From Winogradskyella luteola (GTDB lineage Bacteria > Bacteroidota > Bacteroidia > Flavobacteriales > Flavobacteriaceae), in NCBI RefSeq assembly GCF_019203985.1, contig NZ_JAGSPD010000010.1, forward strand, positions 61,219-125,218: a stretch of DNA of 64,000 bases, in the 5' to 3' direction. Both the position numbers and the translations under genes were made by a program. This document shows positions 37,506 through 48,536 of this stretch, in pieces; the stretch's first letter is position 1; the number at the start of each line of letters is the position of its first letter. The notes beneath the pieces were generated by a model. The model saw only the letters and a list, made by a program, of their open reading frames with translations. It searched no databases and was not told where the DNA came from.

Positions 37506-37685
37506 TTAAGCTTCTTCTACAGAAACTAAGTGTTCAACTTTTTTTACCATACCAAGGATATTTGGTGTGGCGTCGTGCTCTACAACTTGACCAATCTTTT
37601 TTAAACCTAAAGCTTCTAATGTTAGCTTTTGTCTTTTAGTACGATTAATTGCACTTTTTACTTTCGTTACTTTAATCTTTGCCAT
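37506..37685 (-). CDS. rpmD: 50S ribosomal protein L30
   Basis: This is a 59-residue frame: MAKIKVTKVKSAINRTKRQK, LTLEALGLKKIGQVVEHDAT, PNILGMVKKVEHLVSVEEA. It has the L30 beta-alpha-beta pattern and the conserved LGL.K.....H.. segment. It lies between rpsE and rplO. Confidence 0.95.
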   Translation of the reverse strand: MAKIKVTKVKSAINRTKRQKLTLEALGLKKIGQVVEHDATPNILGMVKKVEHLVSVEEA

Positions 37686-37696
37686 CTTGTCTTAGA

Positions 37697-38221
37697 TTAT
37701 CCTTTAAATACTTTTTCAAGTGAAATTCCACGCTCTTTAGCTATAGCTTTAGCATCTCTTAATTGTAATAAAGCATCAAAAGTTGCTTTTACTACATTAT
37801 GAGGGTTAGAGGATCCTTGAGACTTCGATAATACATCATGTATACCAACAGCTTCAAGTACTGTTCTTACAGCACCACCAGCGATAACTCCTGTACCAGG
37901 TGCAGCTGGGATAATGTTTACTCTAGCTCCGCCATATTTACCTTTTTGCTCGTGTGGCAATGTTCCTTTAATGATAGGAATTCTTACTAAGTTTTTCTTA
38001 GCATCTTCTACAGCTTTAGCAATTGCAGTAGCAACATCTTTAGATTTACCCAATCCATGTCCTACAACTCCTGCTTCGTCACCTACAACAACAATAGCAG
38101 AAAAGCCAAATGCTCTACCACCTTTTGTTACTTTAGTTACACGCTGTACACCAACTAAGCGATCTTTTAAGTCTAATCCGCCTGGCTTTACTAATTCTGC
38201 GTTTTTATATTTTTGATACAT
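37697..38221 (-). CDS. rpsE: 30S ribosomal protein S5
   Basis: The protein has 174 residues. It has double-stranded RNA-binding and S5 C-terminal domains: [60 protein letters not shown]. It aids decoding accuracy. It lies between rplR and rpmD. Confidence 0.97.
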   Translation of the reverse strand: MYQKYKNAELVKPGGLDLKDRLVGVQRVTKVTKGGRAFGFSAIVVVGDEAGVVGHGLGKSKDVATAIAKAVEDAKKNLVRIPIIKGTLPHEQKGKYGGARVNIIPAAPGTGVIAGGAVRTVLEAVGIHDVLSKSQGSSNPHNVVKATFDALLQLRDAKAIAKERGISLEKVFKG

Positions 38222-38227
38222 AATGTC

Positions 38228-38584
38228 TTAAAATTTAAGTCCTGCTTCTCTAGCACCTTCTGCTAATGATTTTACTCTTCCGTGATATAAGTAACCACCT
38301 CTATCAAAAGAAATAGTTTCAACACCAGCTTTCATAGCCTTTTCTGCAACAGCCTTACCAACTAAAGCCGCAACTTCGGTTTTGTTTCCTTTAGACTTTG
38401 CAATATCCTTATCTCTTGAAGATGCAGCAGCTAAAGTTTCACCAGTTACATCATTCACGATTTGAGCATAAATTTCTTTATTGCTTCTAAAAACAGCCAA
38501 TCTTGGTCTTGTTTCAGTACCAGATACTACCTTACGGATTCTGTTTTTTATTCTTGTTCTTCTTTCGTTCTTTGTCAATGCCAT
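38228..38584 (-). CDS. rplR: 50S ribosomal protein L18
   Basis: The protein has 118 residues: [48 protein letters not shown], and [20 protein letters not shown]. It binds 5S rRNA with L5. It lies between rplF and rpsE. Confidence 0.97.
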   Translation of the reverse strand: MALTKNERRTRIKNRIRKVVSGTETRPRLAVFRSNKEIYAQIVNDVTGETLAAASSRDKDIAKSKGNKTEVAALVGKAVAEKAMKAGVETISFDRGGYLYHGRVKSLAEGAREAGLKF

Positions 38585-38594
38585 AACTTAATTA

Positions 38595-39137
38595 TTAAGC
38601 TGATTTACCTGCTTTTCTTCTAATTTCTTCACCGACAAACTTGATACCTTTTCCTTTATAAGGCTCTGGCTTACGGAAACCGCGAATCTTCGCAGCGACT
38701 TGACCAACTAATTGCTTATCGTGAGATGTTAATTTAACGATTGGATTTTTCCCTTTTTCTGAAATGGTTTCAACTTTCACCTCTGGGGCAACATCTAAAA
38801 TGATGTTATGTGAAAAACCAATTGCTAAATCTAATTTTTGTCCTTGATTTGATGCTCTGTAACCTACACCAACTAATTCTAGTTCTTTGGTCCAGCCTTT
38901 AGAAACACCTTCTATCATGTTAGCAATTAACGCTCTGTATAGACCATGTTTTGCTCTGTGATCTTTTTTCTCAGAAGGACGAGACAATGTTACCGTACCG
39001 TCTTCTAATTTTATTTCAACATCTGAATACTCTTGGGTTAATTCACCTAATTTACCTTTAGCGGTAATTACGTTGTCCTTAACCTCAAGTGTTACACCTT
39101 CAGGAACTGTTATTGGGTTTTTACCTATTCTTGACAT
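38595..39137 (-). CDS. rplF: 50S ribosomal protein L6
   Basis: The protein has 180 residues made of two repeated domains: SRIGKNPITVPEGVTLEVKD, VSKGWTKELELVGVGYRASN, and the C-terminal PEPYKGKGIKFVGEEIRRKA. It lies near the factor-binding site. It sits between rpsH and rplR. Confidence 0.97.
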   Translation of the reverse strand: MSRIGKNPITVPEGVTLEVKDNVITAKGKLGELTQEYSDVEIKLEDGTVTLSRPSEKKDHRAKHGLYRALIANMIEGVSKGWTKELELVGVGYRASNQGQKLDLAIGFSHNIILDVAPEVKVETISEKGKNPIVKLTSHDKQLVGQVAAKIRGFRKPEPYKGKGIKFVGEEIRRKAGKSA

Positions 39138-39149
39138 AATTTCCTGTTT

Positions 39150-39551
39150 TTAGTATACGTAACATAATACTTCGCCACCAACGTTTTCTCTTTGCGCTTG
39201 CTTACCTGTCATCACTCCGTGAGACGTAGAAACAATTGCAATACCTAAACCATTTAAGATTCTTGGCATTTCGTTAGCACCTGCATATTTACGTAAACCT
39301 GGTTTACTGATTCTTTGAATTTTTTTGATAACTGACTCCTTTGTGTCTTTGTTGTACTTTAAGGCAATTTTAATTGTGCCTTGTGCAGTAGATTTGTCAT
39401 CAAACTTGTAACTTAAAATATAGCCCTGATCAAACAATATTTTAGTCATTTCTTTTTTTAAGTTAGATGCAGGAATCTCAACCACTCTGTGGTTTGCTTT
39501 CACAGCATTTCTAACTCGCGTTAAATAATCCGCTATTGGATCTGTGTACAT
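39150..39551 (-). CDS. rpsH: 30S ribosomal protein S8
   Basis: The protein has 133 residues: MYTDPIADYLTRVRNAVKAN, RISKPGLRKYAGANEMPRIL, NGLGIAIVSTSHGVMTGKQA and a terminal GGEVLCYVY. It binds the central domain of 16S rRNA and in E. coli represses the spc operon. A 102-bp gap to rpsN carries small hairpins but no clear signal. Confidence 0.97.
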   Translation of the reverse strand: MYTDPIADYLTRVRNAVKANHRVVEIPASNLKKEMTKILFDQGYILSYKFDDKSTAQGTIKIALKYNKDTKESVIKKIQRISKPGLRKYAGANEMPRILNGLGIAIVSTSHGVMTGKQAQRENVGGEVLCYVY

Positions 39552-39653
39552 AGTTTTTAGTTTTGGAAAATGGTTTTCGAAACTCTCGAACCTAAATCCC
39601 GATTATACAATAATTATATTGTTAATAGTACAGAAGCTAATTCGCTTCCTTAT

Positions 39654-39923
39654 TTACCAACTTGCTTTTTTTACACCAGGAATTAATCCTTTGTTAGCCA
39701 TTTCTCTAAACATTACACGAGAAATACCAAACTGTCTCATATAACCTTTTGGTCTTCCTGTAAGCTTACAACGGTTATGCATACGTATAGGTGAAGCGTT
39801 TTTTGGTAGCTTTTGCAATGCTTCGTAATCACCAGCTTCTTTTAAAGCTTTACGTTTCTCAGCATATTTAGCAACCATTTTTGCACGCTTTACCTCACGA
39901 GCTTTCATTGATTCTTTAGCCAT
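39654..39923 (-). CDS. rpsN: 30S ribosomal protein S14 (zinc-free form)
   Basis: The protein has 89 residues, the long form without the CxxC...CxxC zinc site: [60 protein letters not shown]. It lies between rplE and rpsH. Confidence 0.97.
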   Translation of the reverse strand: MAKESMKAREVKRAKMVAKYAEKRKALKEAGDYEALQKLPKNASPIRMHNRCKLTGRPKGYMRQFGISRVMFREMANKGLIPGVKKASW

Positions 39924-39925
39924 AA

Positions 39926-40477
39926 TTAATTCTTTTTAAATGGTAATCCTAATTCTGTTAATAGTGACTTTGCTTCTTTATCAGTATCGGCAGTTGTCAC
40001 AAATGTAATATCCATACCATTGATTTTATTGATCTTATCAATATCAATCTCTGGGAAAATAATCTGTTCTGTTACACCTAAATTGTAATTTCCACGACCA
40101 TCAAAGCCAGTGGCCTTGATACCGTTAAAATCTCTAACTCGGGGTAAAGCTGAAGTCACCAAACGATCTAAGAACTCATACATTTGCTCACCTCTTAAAG
40201 TTACTTTAGCACCAATTGGCATACCTTTACGTAACTTAAAAGATGCAACATCTTTTTTAGAGATCGTAGCAACGGCCTTTTGTCCTGTGATCTTAGTTAA
40301 TTCATCAACAGCGTGATCTATTAACTTTTTATCTGCAACAGCAGCACCAACACCTCTAGATAAAACTATCTTTTCGAGCTTAGGCACTTGCATCACATTT
40401 TTATATCCAAATTCTTCTGTAAGAGCAGGAATTACTTTATCCTTATACTCTTGTTTTAATCTTGCAACGTAAGCCAT
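39926..40477 (-). CDS. rplE: 50S ribosomal protein L5
   Basis: The protein has 183 residues: [80 protein letters not shown]. It binds 5S rRNA and the P-site tRNA. It lies 2 bp from each neighbour, rplX and rpsN. Confidence 0.97.
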   Translation of the reverse strand: MAYVARLKQEYKDKVIPALTEEFGYKNVMQVPKLEKIVLSRGVGAAVADKKLIDHAVDELTKITGQKAVATISKKDVASFKLRKGMPIGAKVTLRGEQMYEFLDRLVTSALPRVRDFNGIKATGFDGRGNYNLGVTEQIIFPEIDIDKINKINGMDITFVTTADTDKEAKSLLTELGLPFKKN

Positions 40478-40479
40478 AA

Positions 40480-40791
40480 TTAAATTACTTCATTAGATTT
40501 TTTAGAAAATCTTACTTTATTGTCGCCATCCATTCTGTAACCCACTCTTGTTGTTTCACCTTTAGAGGTTAATAACGATAAGTTAGACATATGAATTGAT
40601 GCTTCTTTCTCTACGATTCCACCTTGAGGGTTTTGTGCACTTGGCTTAGTATGTTTCTTCACCATGTTTACACCTTCTACAATGGCCTTGTTCTTATCTC
40701 TTAATACTTTAAGTACTTTACCTTCTGATCCTTTATGATCTCCAGCAATGACTTGTACCGTATCTCCTGATTTTATTTTAAGCTTTGTCAT
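40480..40791 (-). CDS. rplX: 50S ribosomal protein L24
   Basis: The ATG at 40791 gives 103 residues; an upstream in-frame TTG at 40803 would add four residues and is less likely. The KOW motif is clear: [40 protein letters not shown]. It starts assembly of the 50S subunit. It lies between rplN and rplE. Confidence 0.96.
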   Translation of the reverse strand: MTKLKIKSGDTVQVIAGDHKGSEGKVLKVLRDKNKAIVEGVNMVKKHTKPSAQNPQGGIVEKEASIHMSNLSLLTSKGETTRVGYRMDGDNKVRFSKKSNEVI

Positions 40792-40803
40792 CTTATTTAT
40801 CAA

Positions 40804-41172
40804 TTAAAGCACTTCTGGTGCCAATGATACAATTTTCATGAATTGTTTATCACGAAGTTCTCTAGCTACAGGGCCAAAAACACGTGTGCCTCTCATTTCG
40901 CCCGTTGGGTTTAATAGTACACATGCATTGTCATCAAATCTGATATAAGAACCATCTGGTCGTCTTACCTCTTTTGCTGTACGCACTACAACTGCTGTTG
41001 AAACCGCACCTTTTTTGATGTTTCCGTTTGGAGTCGCATCCTTCACAGATACTACAATTTTATCTCCAACAGACGCATATCGTCTTTTAGTTCCTCCTAA
41101 TACACGGATAGTTAAAACTTCCTTTGCACCAGTATTGTCAGCTACTTTTAATCTTGATTCTTGTTGTACCAT
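40804..41172 (-). CDS. rplN: 50S ribosomal protein L14
   Basis: The protein has 122 residues: [80 protein letters not shown]. It is the docking site for RsfS, encoded at 20898-21269 in this window. Confidence 0.97.
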   Translation of the reverse strand: MVQQESRLKVADNTGAKEVLTIRVLGGTKRRYASVGDKIVVSVKDATPNGNIKKGAVSTAVVVRTAKEVRRPDGSYIRFDDNACVLLNPTGEMRGTRVFGPVARELRDKQFMKIVSLAPEVL

Positions 41173-41174
41173 AA

Positions 41175-41432
41175 TTACTTCGCTCTTTCAATTATTTCTA
41201 CTAATCTCCAACACTTAGATTTACTCATAGGTCTTGTTTCCATGATCTTTACAGTATCTCCTTCGTTGCAGTCGTTTGTTTCATCGTGTGCGACATATTT
41301 TTTAGTCTTTAACACGAACTTTCCATACATAGGGTGCTTTACTTTTTTAACTTCGGCAACGACAATAGATTTCTCCATTTTGTTACTTGTTACTATCCCT
41401 ATACGTTCTTTTCTTAAATTTCTTTTTTCCAT
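41175..41432 (-). CDS. rpsQ: 30S ribosomal protein S17
   Basis: The protein has 85 residues with the OB-fold pattern [40 protein letters not shown], and [20 protein letters not shown]. It lies between rpmC and rplN. Confidence 0.97.
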   Translation of the reverse strand: MEKRNLRKERIGIVTSNKMEKSIVVAEVKKVKHPMYGKFVLKTKKYVAHDETNDCNEGDTVKIMETRPMSKSKCWRLVEIIERAK

Positions 41433-41449
41433 CTTTCAGCAGAATACAA

Positions 41450-41641
41450 TTATTGATCGTCTCTTTTAGTTAATTCTGTCGCAACTCTAGCTACAGTACG
41501 ACGTGCGTGACGTAACTGAATTGGATTTTCTAAAGGAGATATTGCGTGAGCCATTTTTAGGTCTGCATAACTCTTTTTAGTCTCACTAAGTTTTTCTTGT
41601 AACTCAGCTGTTGAAAGCTGTTTAATTTCTGATTGCTTCAT
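41450..41641 (-). CDS. rpmC: 50S ribosomal protein L29
   Basis: The protein has 63 residues forming two helices: MKQSEIKQLSTAELQEKLSE, LKMAHAISPLENPIQLRHAR. It lies at the peptide exit tunnel. It is between rplP and rpsQ. Confidence 0.96.
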   Translation of the reverse strand: MKQSEIKQLSTAELQEKLSETKKSYADLKMAHAISPLENPIQLRHARRTVARVATELTKRDDQ

Positions 41642-41653
41642 AATACCTTTTTA

Positions 41654-42073
41654 TTAAGCTTCGTAATCTCTAGCTATGATAAACTTAGTCTTCACAGGAA
41701 GTTTTTGTGCTGCTAAACGTAATGCTTCTTGAGCTACGTCTAATGGCACACCACTTACTTCAAATAATACGCGTCCTGGTTTTACAACAGCTGCCCAATA
41801 TTCTACGGCACCTTTACCTTTACCCATACGTACTTCAAGAGGTTTCTTTGTGATAGGCTTGTCTGGAAATATTTTAATCCATAACGATCCTTCTCTTTTC
41901 ATATAACGAGTAGCGGCAATACGTGCAGCTTCTATTTGACGAGCAGTTATAAAAGACGAGTCTAATGATTTAATACCGAAAGTACCATTTGATAACAAAT
42001 GACCTCTTCCTGCATTTCCTTTCATACGACCTTTTTGCTGCTTACGAAATTTTGTTCTTTTAGGCTGTAACAT
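41654..42073 (-). CDS. rplP: 50S ribosomal protein L16
   Basis: The protein has 139 residues: [80 protein letters not shown]. It helps place the A-site tRNA. It is between rpsC and rpmC. Confidence 0.97.
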   Translation of the reverse strand: MLQPKRTKFRKQQKGRMKGNAGRGHLLSNGTFGIKSLDSSFITARQIEAARIAATRYMKREGSLWIKIFPDKPITKKPLEVRMGKGKGAVEYWAAVVKPGRVLFEVSGVPLDVAQEALRLAAQKLPVKTKFIIARDYEA

Positions 42074-42093
42074 TTTTTCTTTTCTTTAAAAAA

Positions 42094-42810
42094 TTACTTT
42101 CTACGACGTTGGTTTCCTTTGTTTCCACCTCGTCCACCTTTTCCTTTTTGCTTAGAAAGACCAACTAATGGAGAAAGCTCTCTTTTTCCATATACTTCAC
42201 CTTTCATAATCCACACTTTTACACCTAATCTACCGTAGGTAGTATGTGCTTCAACTAGAGCATAATCGATATCAGCTCTAAATGTAGATAGCGGAATACG
42301 TCCTTCTTTGTAGTGCTCAGAACGTGCCATTTCAGCACCATTTAAACGCCCACTAATTTGAACTTTGATTCCTTCAGCATTCATACGCATTGCAGCAGCG
42401 ATAGCCATTTTAATTGCACGTCTGTATGAGATTCGACTTTCAATTTGACGAGCAATACTTGCCGCTACTAAATGTGCATCTAGTTCAGGTCTTTTAATTT
42501 CAAAGATGTTCAATTGAACTTCTTTACCAGTAATTTTCTTAAGCTCTTCTTTTAACTTGTCTACCTCTTGACCACCTTTACCGATAATAATACCAGGTCT
42601 AGCAGTAGTGATAGTAACGGTTACAAGTTTAAGCGTACGCTCAATAATTACTCTACTCACACTAGCTTTAGATAAACGCGCATGGATATACTTACGGATT
42701 TTATCATCCTCAGCAAGTTTATCTCCATAATCATTTCCGCCATACCAGTTAGATTCCCATCCTCTGATAATACCTAAGCGATTTCCGATTGGATTTGTCT
42801 TTTGTCCCAT
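42094..42810 (-). CDS. rpsC: 30S ribosomal protein S3
   Basis: The protein has 238 residues: [20 protein letters not shown], the KH domain ([20 protein letters not shown]), and the C-terminal domain ([40 protein letters not shown]) with a Gly/Lys/Arg tail. It forms part of the mRNA entry helicase. It is between rplV and rplP. Confidence 0.97.
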   Translation of the reverse strand: MGQKTNPIGNRLGIIRGWESNWYGGNDYGDKLAEDDKIRKYIHARLSKASVSRVIIERTLKLVTVTITTARPGIIIGKGGQEVDKLKEELKKITGKEVQLNIFEIKRPELDAHLVAASIARQIESRISYRRAIKMAIAAAMRMNAEGIKVQISGRLNGAEMARSEHYKEGRIPLSTFRADIDYALVEAHTTYGRLGVKVWIMKGEVYGKRELSPLVGLSKQKGKGGRGGNKGNQRRRK

Positions 42811-42819
42811 ATCTCTATC

Positions 42820-43227
42820 TTAGCTTTGTGTTTTATTTAATGCATCTACAACCACGGTAACGTGATTAGATCTTTTTCTTATTCTGTGCGCTCTACCTTG
42901 AGGAGCTGGACGTAATCTTTTTAACATAGATCCACCATCTACTCTTATCTCTTTGATATAAAGCTTTGCTTCTTCAACATCTGCATCTTCGTTTTTAGCT
43001 TGCCAGTTTGCAATTGCAGACATTACAAGTTTTTCTAAACGACGAGACGCTTCCTTAGGACTAAATCTAAGAATCTGAAGTGCTTTATCAGCCTTTTCAC
43101 CTCTTACTAAATCCGCTACTAAACGCATTTTTCTTGGAGATGTTGGACAGTTATTTAGCTTAGCAAAAGCAACTTGCTTTTTCTCCGCCTTAATAGCTTC
43201 CGCCATTTGTTTTTTACGACTTCCCAT
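42820..43227 (-). CDS. rplV: 50S ribosomal protein L22
   Basis: The protein has 135 residues: [40 protein letters not shown], and the hairpin end [20 protein letters not shown], which lines the exit tunnel. It has an N-terminal extension of about 18 residues. It lies between rpsS and rpsC. Confidence 0.97.
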   Translation of the reverse strand: MGSRKKQMAEAIKAEKKQVAFAKLNNCPTSPRKMRLVADLVRGEKADKALQILRFSPKEASRRLEKLVMSAIANWQAKNEDADVEEAKLYIKEIRVDGGSMLKRLRPAPQGRAHRIRKRSNHVTVVVDALNKTQS

Positions 43228-43232
43228 GATTC

Positions 43233-43511
43233 TTATTTTTTACCTTTATTCTTAGCACCTGCATGACCTCTAAACGATCGTGTTGGTGAAAATTCTCCTA
43301 ATTTGTGACCTACCATATTTTCAGTAACATATACCGGAACAAATTGACGACCGTTGTGAACTGCTATAGTTTGCCCAACGAAATCTGGAGAAATCATTGA
43401 TGCTCTAGACCAAGTTTTGATTACCGTCTTTTTGTTTGAAGCTACATTTTCTGCAACTTTCTTTTCTAATTTATAATGGATATAAGGTCCTTTTTTTAAT
43501 GAACGTGCCAT
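43233..43511 (-). CDS. rpsS: 30S ribosomal protein S19
   Basis: The protein has 92 residues: [75 protein letters not shown]. It lies in the 30S head. It is between rplB and rplV. Confidence 0.98.
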   Translation of the reverse strand: MARSLKKGPYIHYKLEKKVAENVASNKKTVIKTWSRASMISPDFVGQTIAVHNGRQFVPVYVTENMVGHKLGEFSPTRSFRGHAGAKNKGKK

Positions 43512-43521
43512 ACTATCTTAA

Positions 43522-44349
43522 TTATTTCTTTCTACGTTCTACAATATACTTATTACTCGCTTTCGTCTTAGAACGCGTTCTATAACCCTTAGCAGGAATA
43601 CCGTTTCTAGATCTTGGGTGTCCACCTGAAGATTTACCTTCACCACCACCCATTGGATGATCAACCGGATTCATTACTACTGGTCTTGTACGAGGACGTC
43701 TTCCTAACCATCTTGATCTACCTGCTTTACCAGATACTAACAATTGATGATCTGAGTTAGAAATAACACCTATTGTAGCCATACACGTTGCCAATACCAG
43801 TCTAGTTTCACCAGATGGTAATTTAATCGTAGCAAACTTACCATCTCTAGCCATTAACTGAGCAAATGCACCAGCACTACGCGCCATAACAGCACCTTGA
43901 CCAGGACGTAACTCTATACATGAGATAATAGTACCTAAAGGTATTTCACTTAATGGCATTGCGTTTCCAATTTCTGGAGCGATACCTTTTTCACCAGACA
44001 CAATTTTTTGCCCTACCTGTAAACCATTTTGAGCGATAACGTAACGTTTCTCACCATCTTGGTAATTTAATAAAGCAATAAATGCTGTTCTGTTTGGATC
44101 ATATTCGATTGTCTTAACTTCTGCTGGAATACCAGTTTTGTTACGTTTAAAATCGATAATACGATACTTCTTCTTATGACCACCACCTTTGTAGCGCATG
44201 GTCATTTTTCCTTGACTGTTTCTACCACCAGTTCTTTTTTTCGGAGCAAGCAAGCTTTTCTCCGGCTTATCAGTAGTAATGGCGTCAAATCCATTTACTA
44301 CTCTAAAACGCTGAGCTGATGTGATCGGTTTTAATTTTCTTACTGACAT
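43522..44349 (-). CDS. rplB: 50S ribosomal protein L2
   Basis: The protein has 275 residues: [60 protein letters not shown]. The last segment has the conserved His near the peptidyl-transferase centre. It is between rplW and rpsS. Confidence 0.98.
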   Translation of the reverse strand: MSVRKLKPITSAQRFRVVNGFDAITTDKPEKSLLAPKKRTGGRNSQGKMTMRYKGGGHKKKYRIIDFKRNKTGIPAEVKTIEYDPNRTAFIALLNYQDGEKRYVIAQNGLQVGQKIVSGEKGIAPEIGNAMPLSEIPLGTIISCIELRPGQGAVMARSAGAFAQLMARDGKFATIKLPSGETRLVLATCMATIGVISNSDHQLLVSGKAGRSRWLGRRPRTRPVVMNPVDHPMGGGEGKSSGGHPRSRNGIPAKGYRTRSKTKASNKYIVERRKK

Positions 44350-44357
44350 AAGTCTAA

Positions 44358-44648
44358 TTACATGTTAGCGTATAAATCTATTGTTTCACCTTCCGCCAGT
44401 TGTACAATTGCCTTTTTAACAGCATTTGTTTTACCATGTTGCACACCAGTTTTTGTAAACTTGGTCTTGCGATCTGGACGGACATTTATTGTACGAACTT
44501 TTTCTACAGAAACACCATAAGCAGCTTCAACCGCTTTTTTGATTTCTACCTTGTTCGCCTTTGTATTCACCTCAAATGCATACGCATTTAACAACTCACT
44601 TTGCATGGTTGCCTTTTCTGTGATGATAGGTTTTATTAAGATACTCAT
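44358..44648 (-). CDS. rplW: 50S ribosomal protein L23
   Basis: The protein has 96 residues: [60 protein letters not shown]. It is the docking site for trigger factor and the signal recognition particle at the tunnel exit. It is between rplD and rplB. Confidence 0.97.
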   Translation of the reverse strand: MSILIKPIITEKATMQSELLNAYAFEVNTKANKVEIKKAVEAAYGVSVEKVRTINVRPDRKTKFTKTGVQHGKTNAVKKAIVQLAEGETIDLYANM

Positions 44649-44655
44649 CTGTGTT

Positions 44656-45285
44656 CTATTTACTTAAGTTCGATTCAATTCTTTCTAATGCACCTTCTAA
44701 AAGAATGACTTTATTTGCATTCATTATTTTATAAGTGCTTAATTCTGAAGATGTTATAACCTCAGAACCTTTAAAATTGCGTGATGACAAATATACATTA
44801 TTATTTGAGTCACCCAACACAATGAGAGATTTTTTGTTTTCAACCTCTAATGCCTTTAAAACATTGATAAAGTTTTTGGTTTTTGGAGCTTCAAAATTGA
44901 AGTCTTCCAATACCATAATTGATTTATCATTTGCTTTAATACTTAATGCAGATTTACGTGCTAATCGCTTTACGTTTTTGTTTAATTTAAAACCATAATT
45001 TCTTGGTCTAGGACCAAACATACGACCACCACCTTTAAATACACCAGACTTAATAGAACCTGCACGAGCTGTACCTGTTCCTTTTTGTTTCTTAATCTTA
45101 CGTGTACTACCAGCAATTTCTGCTCTTTCTTTAGCCTTATGCGTTCCCTGTCTTTGATTTGCTAAGTATTGCTTAACATCTAAATAGACAGCGTGATTAT
45201 TAGGCTCTATAGCGAATACGTCTTTAGAAAGCTCAGCTTTTCTACCCGTATCTTTTCCGTTTATATCTAAAACTGCTACTTTCAT
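44656..45285 (-). CDS. rplD: 50S ribosomal protein L4
   Basis: The protein has 209 residues: [20 protein letters not shown], the tunnel loop [40 protein letters not shown], and the Rossmann-like C-terminal part. In E. coli it represses its own operon; whether that applies here is not known. It shares one base with the rplC stop. Confidence 0.97.
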   Translation of the reverse strand: MKVAVLDINGKDTGRKAELSKDVFAIEPNNHAVYLDVKQYLANQRQGTHKAKERAEIAGSTRKIKKQKGTGTARAGSIKSGVFKGGGRMFGPRPRNYGFKLNKNVKRLARKSALSIKANDKSIMVLEDFNFEAPKTKNFINVLKALEVENKKSLIVLGDSNNNVYLSSRNFKGSEVITSSELSTYKIMNANKVILLEGALERIESNLSK

Positions 45286-45902
45286 TACTTCTCAATAATT
45301 ACATAAGAGTTTTTGTGACCAGGAACACATCCTTTTACCACAAGTAAGTTCTTTTCCGGAACTACTTTATAAACTCTTAAATTTTGAACTTTAACTGTTT
45401 CACCACCCATTCTTCCGGCCATTTTCATTCCTTTGAATACTCTCGCAGGATAAGAAGCTGCACCAATAGAACCTGGAGCTCTTAAACGGTTGTGCTGACC
45501 ATGCGTTGCTTGACCTACACCTCCGAAATTGTGACGCTTTACTACACCTTGAAAACCTTTACCTTTTGAAGTTCCGGAAACATCCACAAACTCACCTTCG
45601 ATAAATTGCTCTACTGTGATAGCATCACCTAATTTGTACTCCTCATCAAAACCTTTAAATTCTACGACTTTGCGTTTTACAGAAGTACCCGCTTTTTTTG
45701 CATGACCGATGTCAGCTTTAGTAGCGCTTTTTTCTGTCGCGTCATCGAAACCTAATTGAAGTGCATTGTAACCATCCACTTCTTCAGTTCTGACTTGGGT
45801 AACGATACATGGTCCAGCTTCGATTACTGTACATGGAACATTTTTTCCATTTTCATCGAAGATGCTGGTCATACCGATTTTTTTTCCAATTAACCCAGAC
45901 AT
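45285..45902 (-). CDS. rplC: 50S ribosomal protein L3
   Basis: The protein has 205 residues: [80 protein letters not shown]. It helps form the peptidyl-transferase centre. It starts after a 184-bp gap from rpsJ that holds a strong hairpin. Confidence 0.98.
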   Translation of the reverse strand: MSGLIGKKIGMTSIFDENGKNVPCTVIEAGPCIVTQVRTEEVDGYNALQLGFDDATEKSATKADIGHAKKAGTSVKRKVVEFKGFDEEYKLGDAITVEQFIEGEFVDVSGTSKGKGFQGVVKRHNFGGVGQATHGQHNRLRAPGSIGAASYPARVFKGMKMAGRMGGETVKVQNLRVYKVVPEKNLLVVKGCVPGHKNSYVIIEK

Positions 45903-45972
45903 TTTAATTTACGATTTACGATTGCTGATTTTTAAAATCCTCAATCAATTATTAATTTACTTATTTAAATAT

Positions 45973-46004
45973 TTCAAGGCTGAAAAATACATTTCAGCCT
46001 TGAA
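45973..46004. other. 13-bp perfect hairpin in the rpsJ-rplC gap
   Basis: TTCAAGGCTGAAA (45973-45985) pairs exactly with TTTCAGCCTTGAA (45992-46004) across a 6-nt loop. In the direction of the operon (minus) no T-run follows, so it is not a classic terminator. It could be a processing site or a control hairpin ahead of rplC. Confidence 0.65.
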
Positions 46005-46045
46005 TTGTATTTTTTACCGTTTTTCCTTTGCTCGCAGCTCCGGAC

Positions 46046-46073
46046 ATGTTTCGCTTCGACTACGCTCAGCGAC
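46046..46073. repeat. Dispersed intergenic repeat fragment (CTTCGAC...GCTCAG family)
   Basis: It reads TGTTTCGCTTCGACTACGCT, then CAGCGACC. The core at 46054-46069 matches 31577-31592 at 13 of 16 bases. Such words occur widely in intergenic DNA of Bacteroidota. It lies in the rpsJ-rplC gap. Confidence 0.55.
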
Positions 46074-46086
46074 CAATCATAATTAC

Positions 46087-46392
46087 TTACACCTTAATCT
46101 CAACTTCAACTCCACTTGGTAATTCAAGCTTCATTAAAGCATCAATTGTTTTAGAAGAAGACGAGTAAATATCTAATAATCTCTTGTAAGAGCTTAATTG
46201 AAATTGTTCTCTAGACTTCTTATTAACGTGAGGTGAACGTAACACAGTGAAAATTTTCTTGTGCGTTGGTAAAGGAATTGGCCCCGTTACTACAGCACCT
46301 GTACTTTTTACTGTTTTTACAATCTTATCAGCAGACTTGTCAACTAAATTATGATCGTAAGACTTTAATTTTATTCTAATTTTCTGACTCAT
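46087..46392 (-). CDS. rpsJ: 30S ribosomal protein S10
   Basis: The protein has 101 residues: [60 protein letters not shown]. It also joins NusB in antitermination. It follows fusA; there is no tuf gene between them, unlike in E. coli. Confidence 0.98.
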   Translation of the reverse strand: MSQKIRIKLKSYDHNLVDKSADKIVKTVKSTGAVVTGPIPLPTHKKIFTVLRSPHVNKKSREQFQLSSYKRLLDIYSSSSKTIDALMKLELPSGVEVEIKV

Positions 46393-46404
46393 TTTCTTTT
46401 AGTT

Positions 46405-48531
46405 TTAAGCTTCTACGCCTTTTGCTGCTTTAATTACTTCTTCTGATATGTTAGATGGTGTCTCTGCATAATGAGAGAATTCCATTGTTGATGTTGCTCT
46501 ACCTGAAGATAATGTCCTCAATGTAGTTACATAACCAAACATTTCAGATAATGGAACAGTAGCTTTTACAGTTTTTGCTCCGGCTCTATCTCCCATATCA
46601 CTTACTTGGCCTCTTCTTCTGTTTAGATCACCAACAATATCACCCATGTTTTCTTCTGGAGTAATTACTTCCAATTTCATAATTGGCTCCATAATTACTG
46701 CTTTAGCGGCTTTTGCTGCATTTTTGAATCCAAGTTTAGCTGCTAATTCGAATGATAATTGATCAGAATCCACATCGTGATAAGATCCATCTTTTAAAGT
46801 TACTTTTAAAGCATCTACTTCATAACCTGCTAAAGGACCATTGACCATAGCCATTTTGAATCCTTTTTCAATTGAAGGGATAAATTCTTTAGGAACATTA
46901 CCACCTTTAATTTCTGAGATGAATTCTAATCCTACTTTTCCTTCTTCTGCTGGCTCAACTGTAAATACAATATCAGCAAACTTACCACGACCACCAGATT
47001 GCTTTTTATAAACCTCTCTATGGTCTGCAGCCTGAGTAATAGCTTCTTTATATTCAACTTGTGGTTGACCTTGGTTAACCTCAACTTTAAATTCACGCTT
47101 TAAACGATCTACAATGACGTCTAAGTGAAGTTCACCCATTCCAGAAATAATAGTCTGTCCTGAAGCTTCATCTGTACGTACTGTAAATGTTGGATCTTCT
47201 TCAGCCAATTTAGCTAAGCCCATTCCTAATTTATCAACATCAGCCTTAGTCTTTGGCTCAACAGCGATACCAATTACTGGATCTGGAAAGTCCATAGATT
47301 CTAAAACGATAGGATGCTTTTCAGCCGTTAAGGTATCTCCTGTTTTAATGGACTTAAATCCAACAGCAGCTCCAATATCTCCAGCTTCTATAAAATCAAT
47401 TGCATTTTGCTTGTTAGCATGCATTTGGTAGATACGAGAAATACGTTCTTTTTTACCTGAACGGTTATTCAGTACATAAGAACCTGCATCTAAACGACCA
47501 GAGTACGCACGGAAAAATGCTAAACGCCCTACGAATGGGTCTGTTGCAATTTTAAATGCTAAAGCAGCAAATGGCTCCTTTACATCTGGCTTACGAATTT
47601 CTTCTTGATCTGTTTCTGGGTTAATACCTGCAATACCTTCTTTATCAACTGGTGAAGGTAAATAACGACATACAGCATCTAACAAGAACTGTACACCTTT
47701 ATTCTTAAACGCAGATCCACAAATCATAGGAATGATGGCCATATCCATAACAGCAGCTCTAAGTGCAGCATGCACTTCTTCTTCTGTTATAGAATCTTCA
47801 TCTTCCATGAACTTTTCTAATAAGTTTTCATCGTAACTTGCTACTTCCTCAATTAATAAAGCTCTATATTTTCTAGCTTCAGCTTTAAGCTCTTCTGGGA
47901 TTTCGATAACATCAAAAGTTGCCCCTTGAGTTTCGTCATGCCAAACAATAGCTCTATTCTTTACTAAATCTATAATACCTTTAAAATCTATCTCGTCACC
48001 AATGTTTAAAACAATTGGCACTGCATTAGACTTTAACATGTCTTTTACTTGTTGACAAACACCTAAAAAGTTAGAACCTTGACGATCCATTTTGTTAACA
48101 AAACCAATACGTGGCACTTTGTAGTTATCAGCAAGTCTCCAGTTAGTTTCAGATTGTGGCTCAACACCATCAACTGCACTAAACAAGAACACCAAACCAT
48201 CTAGTACACGTAAAGAACGATTTACCTCTACGGTAAAGTCAACGTGACCAGGAGTATCAATTATGTTAAAATGGTATCCTTTAGTTTCTGGTGTTGGCTC
48301 TCCGTTTTCTAATGGGAAGTTCCATGTACAAGTTGTAGCAGCAGATGTAATTGTAATACCTCTTTCTTGCTCTTGCTCCATCCAATCCATTGTTGCAGCA
48401 CCATCATGTACTTCACCAATTTTATGAGAAACACCTGTATAATAAAGAATACGTTCTGTTGTAGTAGTTTTTCCTGCATCAATGTGTGCAGCAATACCTA
48501 TATTTCTTGTGAATTTTAAATCTCTTGCCAT
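46405..48531 (-). CDS. fusA: Elongation factor G
   Basis: The protein has 708 residues. This GTPase moves tRNAs and mRNA after each peptide bond. G motifs are [19 protein letters not shown] (P-loop), [10 protein letters not shown] (switch I), [12 protein letters not shown] (switch II) and [10 protein letters not shown] (NKxD). Domain IV is near 485-600 ([20 protein letters not shown]), and the C-terminal domain V includes MSEMFGY-type [20 protein letters not shown]. It is in the str operon between rpsG and rpsJ. Confidence 0.98.
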   Translation of the reverse strand: MARDLKFTRNIGIAAHIDAGKTTTTERILYYTGVSHKIGEVHDGAATMDWMEQEQERGITITSAATTCTWNFPLENGEPTPETKGYHFNIIDTPGHVDFTVEVNRSLRVLDGLVFLFSAVDGVEPQSETNWRLADNYKVPRIGFVNKMDRQGSNFLGVCQQVKDMLKSNAVPIVLNIGDEIDFKGIIDLVKNRAIVWHDETQGATFDVIEIPEELKAEARKYRALLIEEVASYDENLLEKFMEDEDSITEEEVHAALRAAVMDMAIIPMICGSAFKNKGVQFLLDAVCRYLPSPVDKEGIAGINPETDQEEIRKPDVKEPFAALAFKIATDPFVGRLAFFRAYSGRLDAGSYVLNNRSGKKERISRIYQMHANKQNAIDFIEAGDIGAAVGFKSIKTGDTLTAEKHPIVLESMDFPDPVIGIAVEPKTKADVDKLGMGLAKLAEEDPTFTVRTDEASGQTIISGMGELHLDVIVDRLKREFKVEVNQGQPQVEYKEAITQAADHREVYKKQSGGRGKFADIVFTVEPAEEGKVGLEFISEIKGGNVPKEFIPSIEKGFKMAMVNGPLAGYEVDALKVTLKDGSYHDVDSDQLSFELAAKLGFKNAAKAAKAVIMEPIMKLEVITPEENMGDIVGDLNRRRGQVSDMGDRAGAKTVKATVPLSEMFGYVTTLRTLSSGRATSTMEFSHYAETPSNISEEVIKAAKGVEA

Positions 48532-48536
48532 TTTAA

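Noticed and set aside
41161..41469. Plus-strand open frame opposite rplN/rpsQ
   Set aside because: Lies against well-identified ribosomal genes and shows no recognisable protein pattern.
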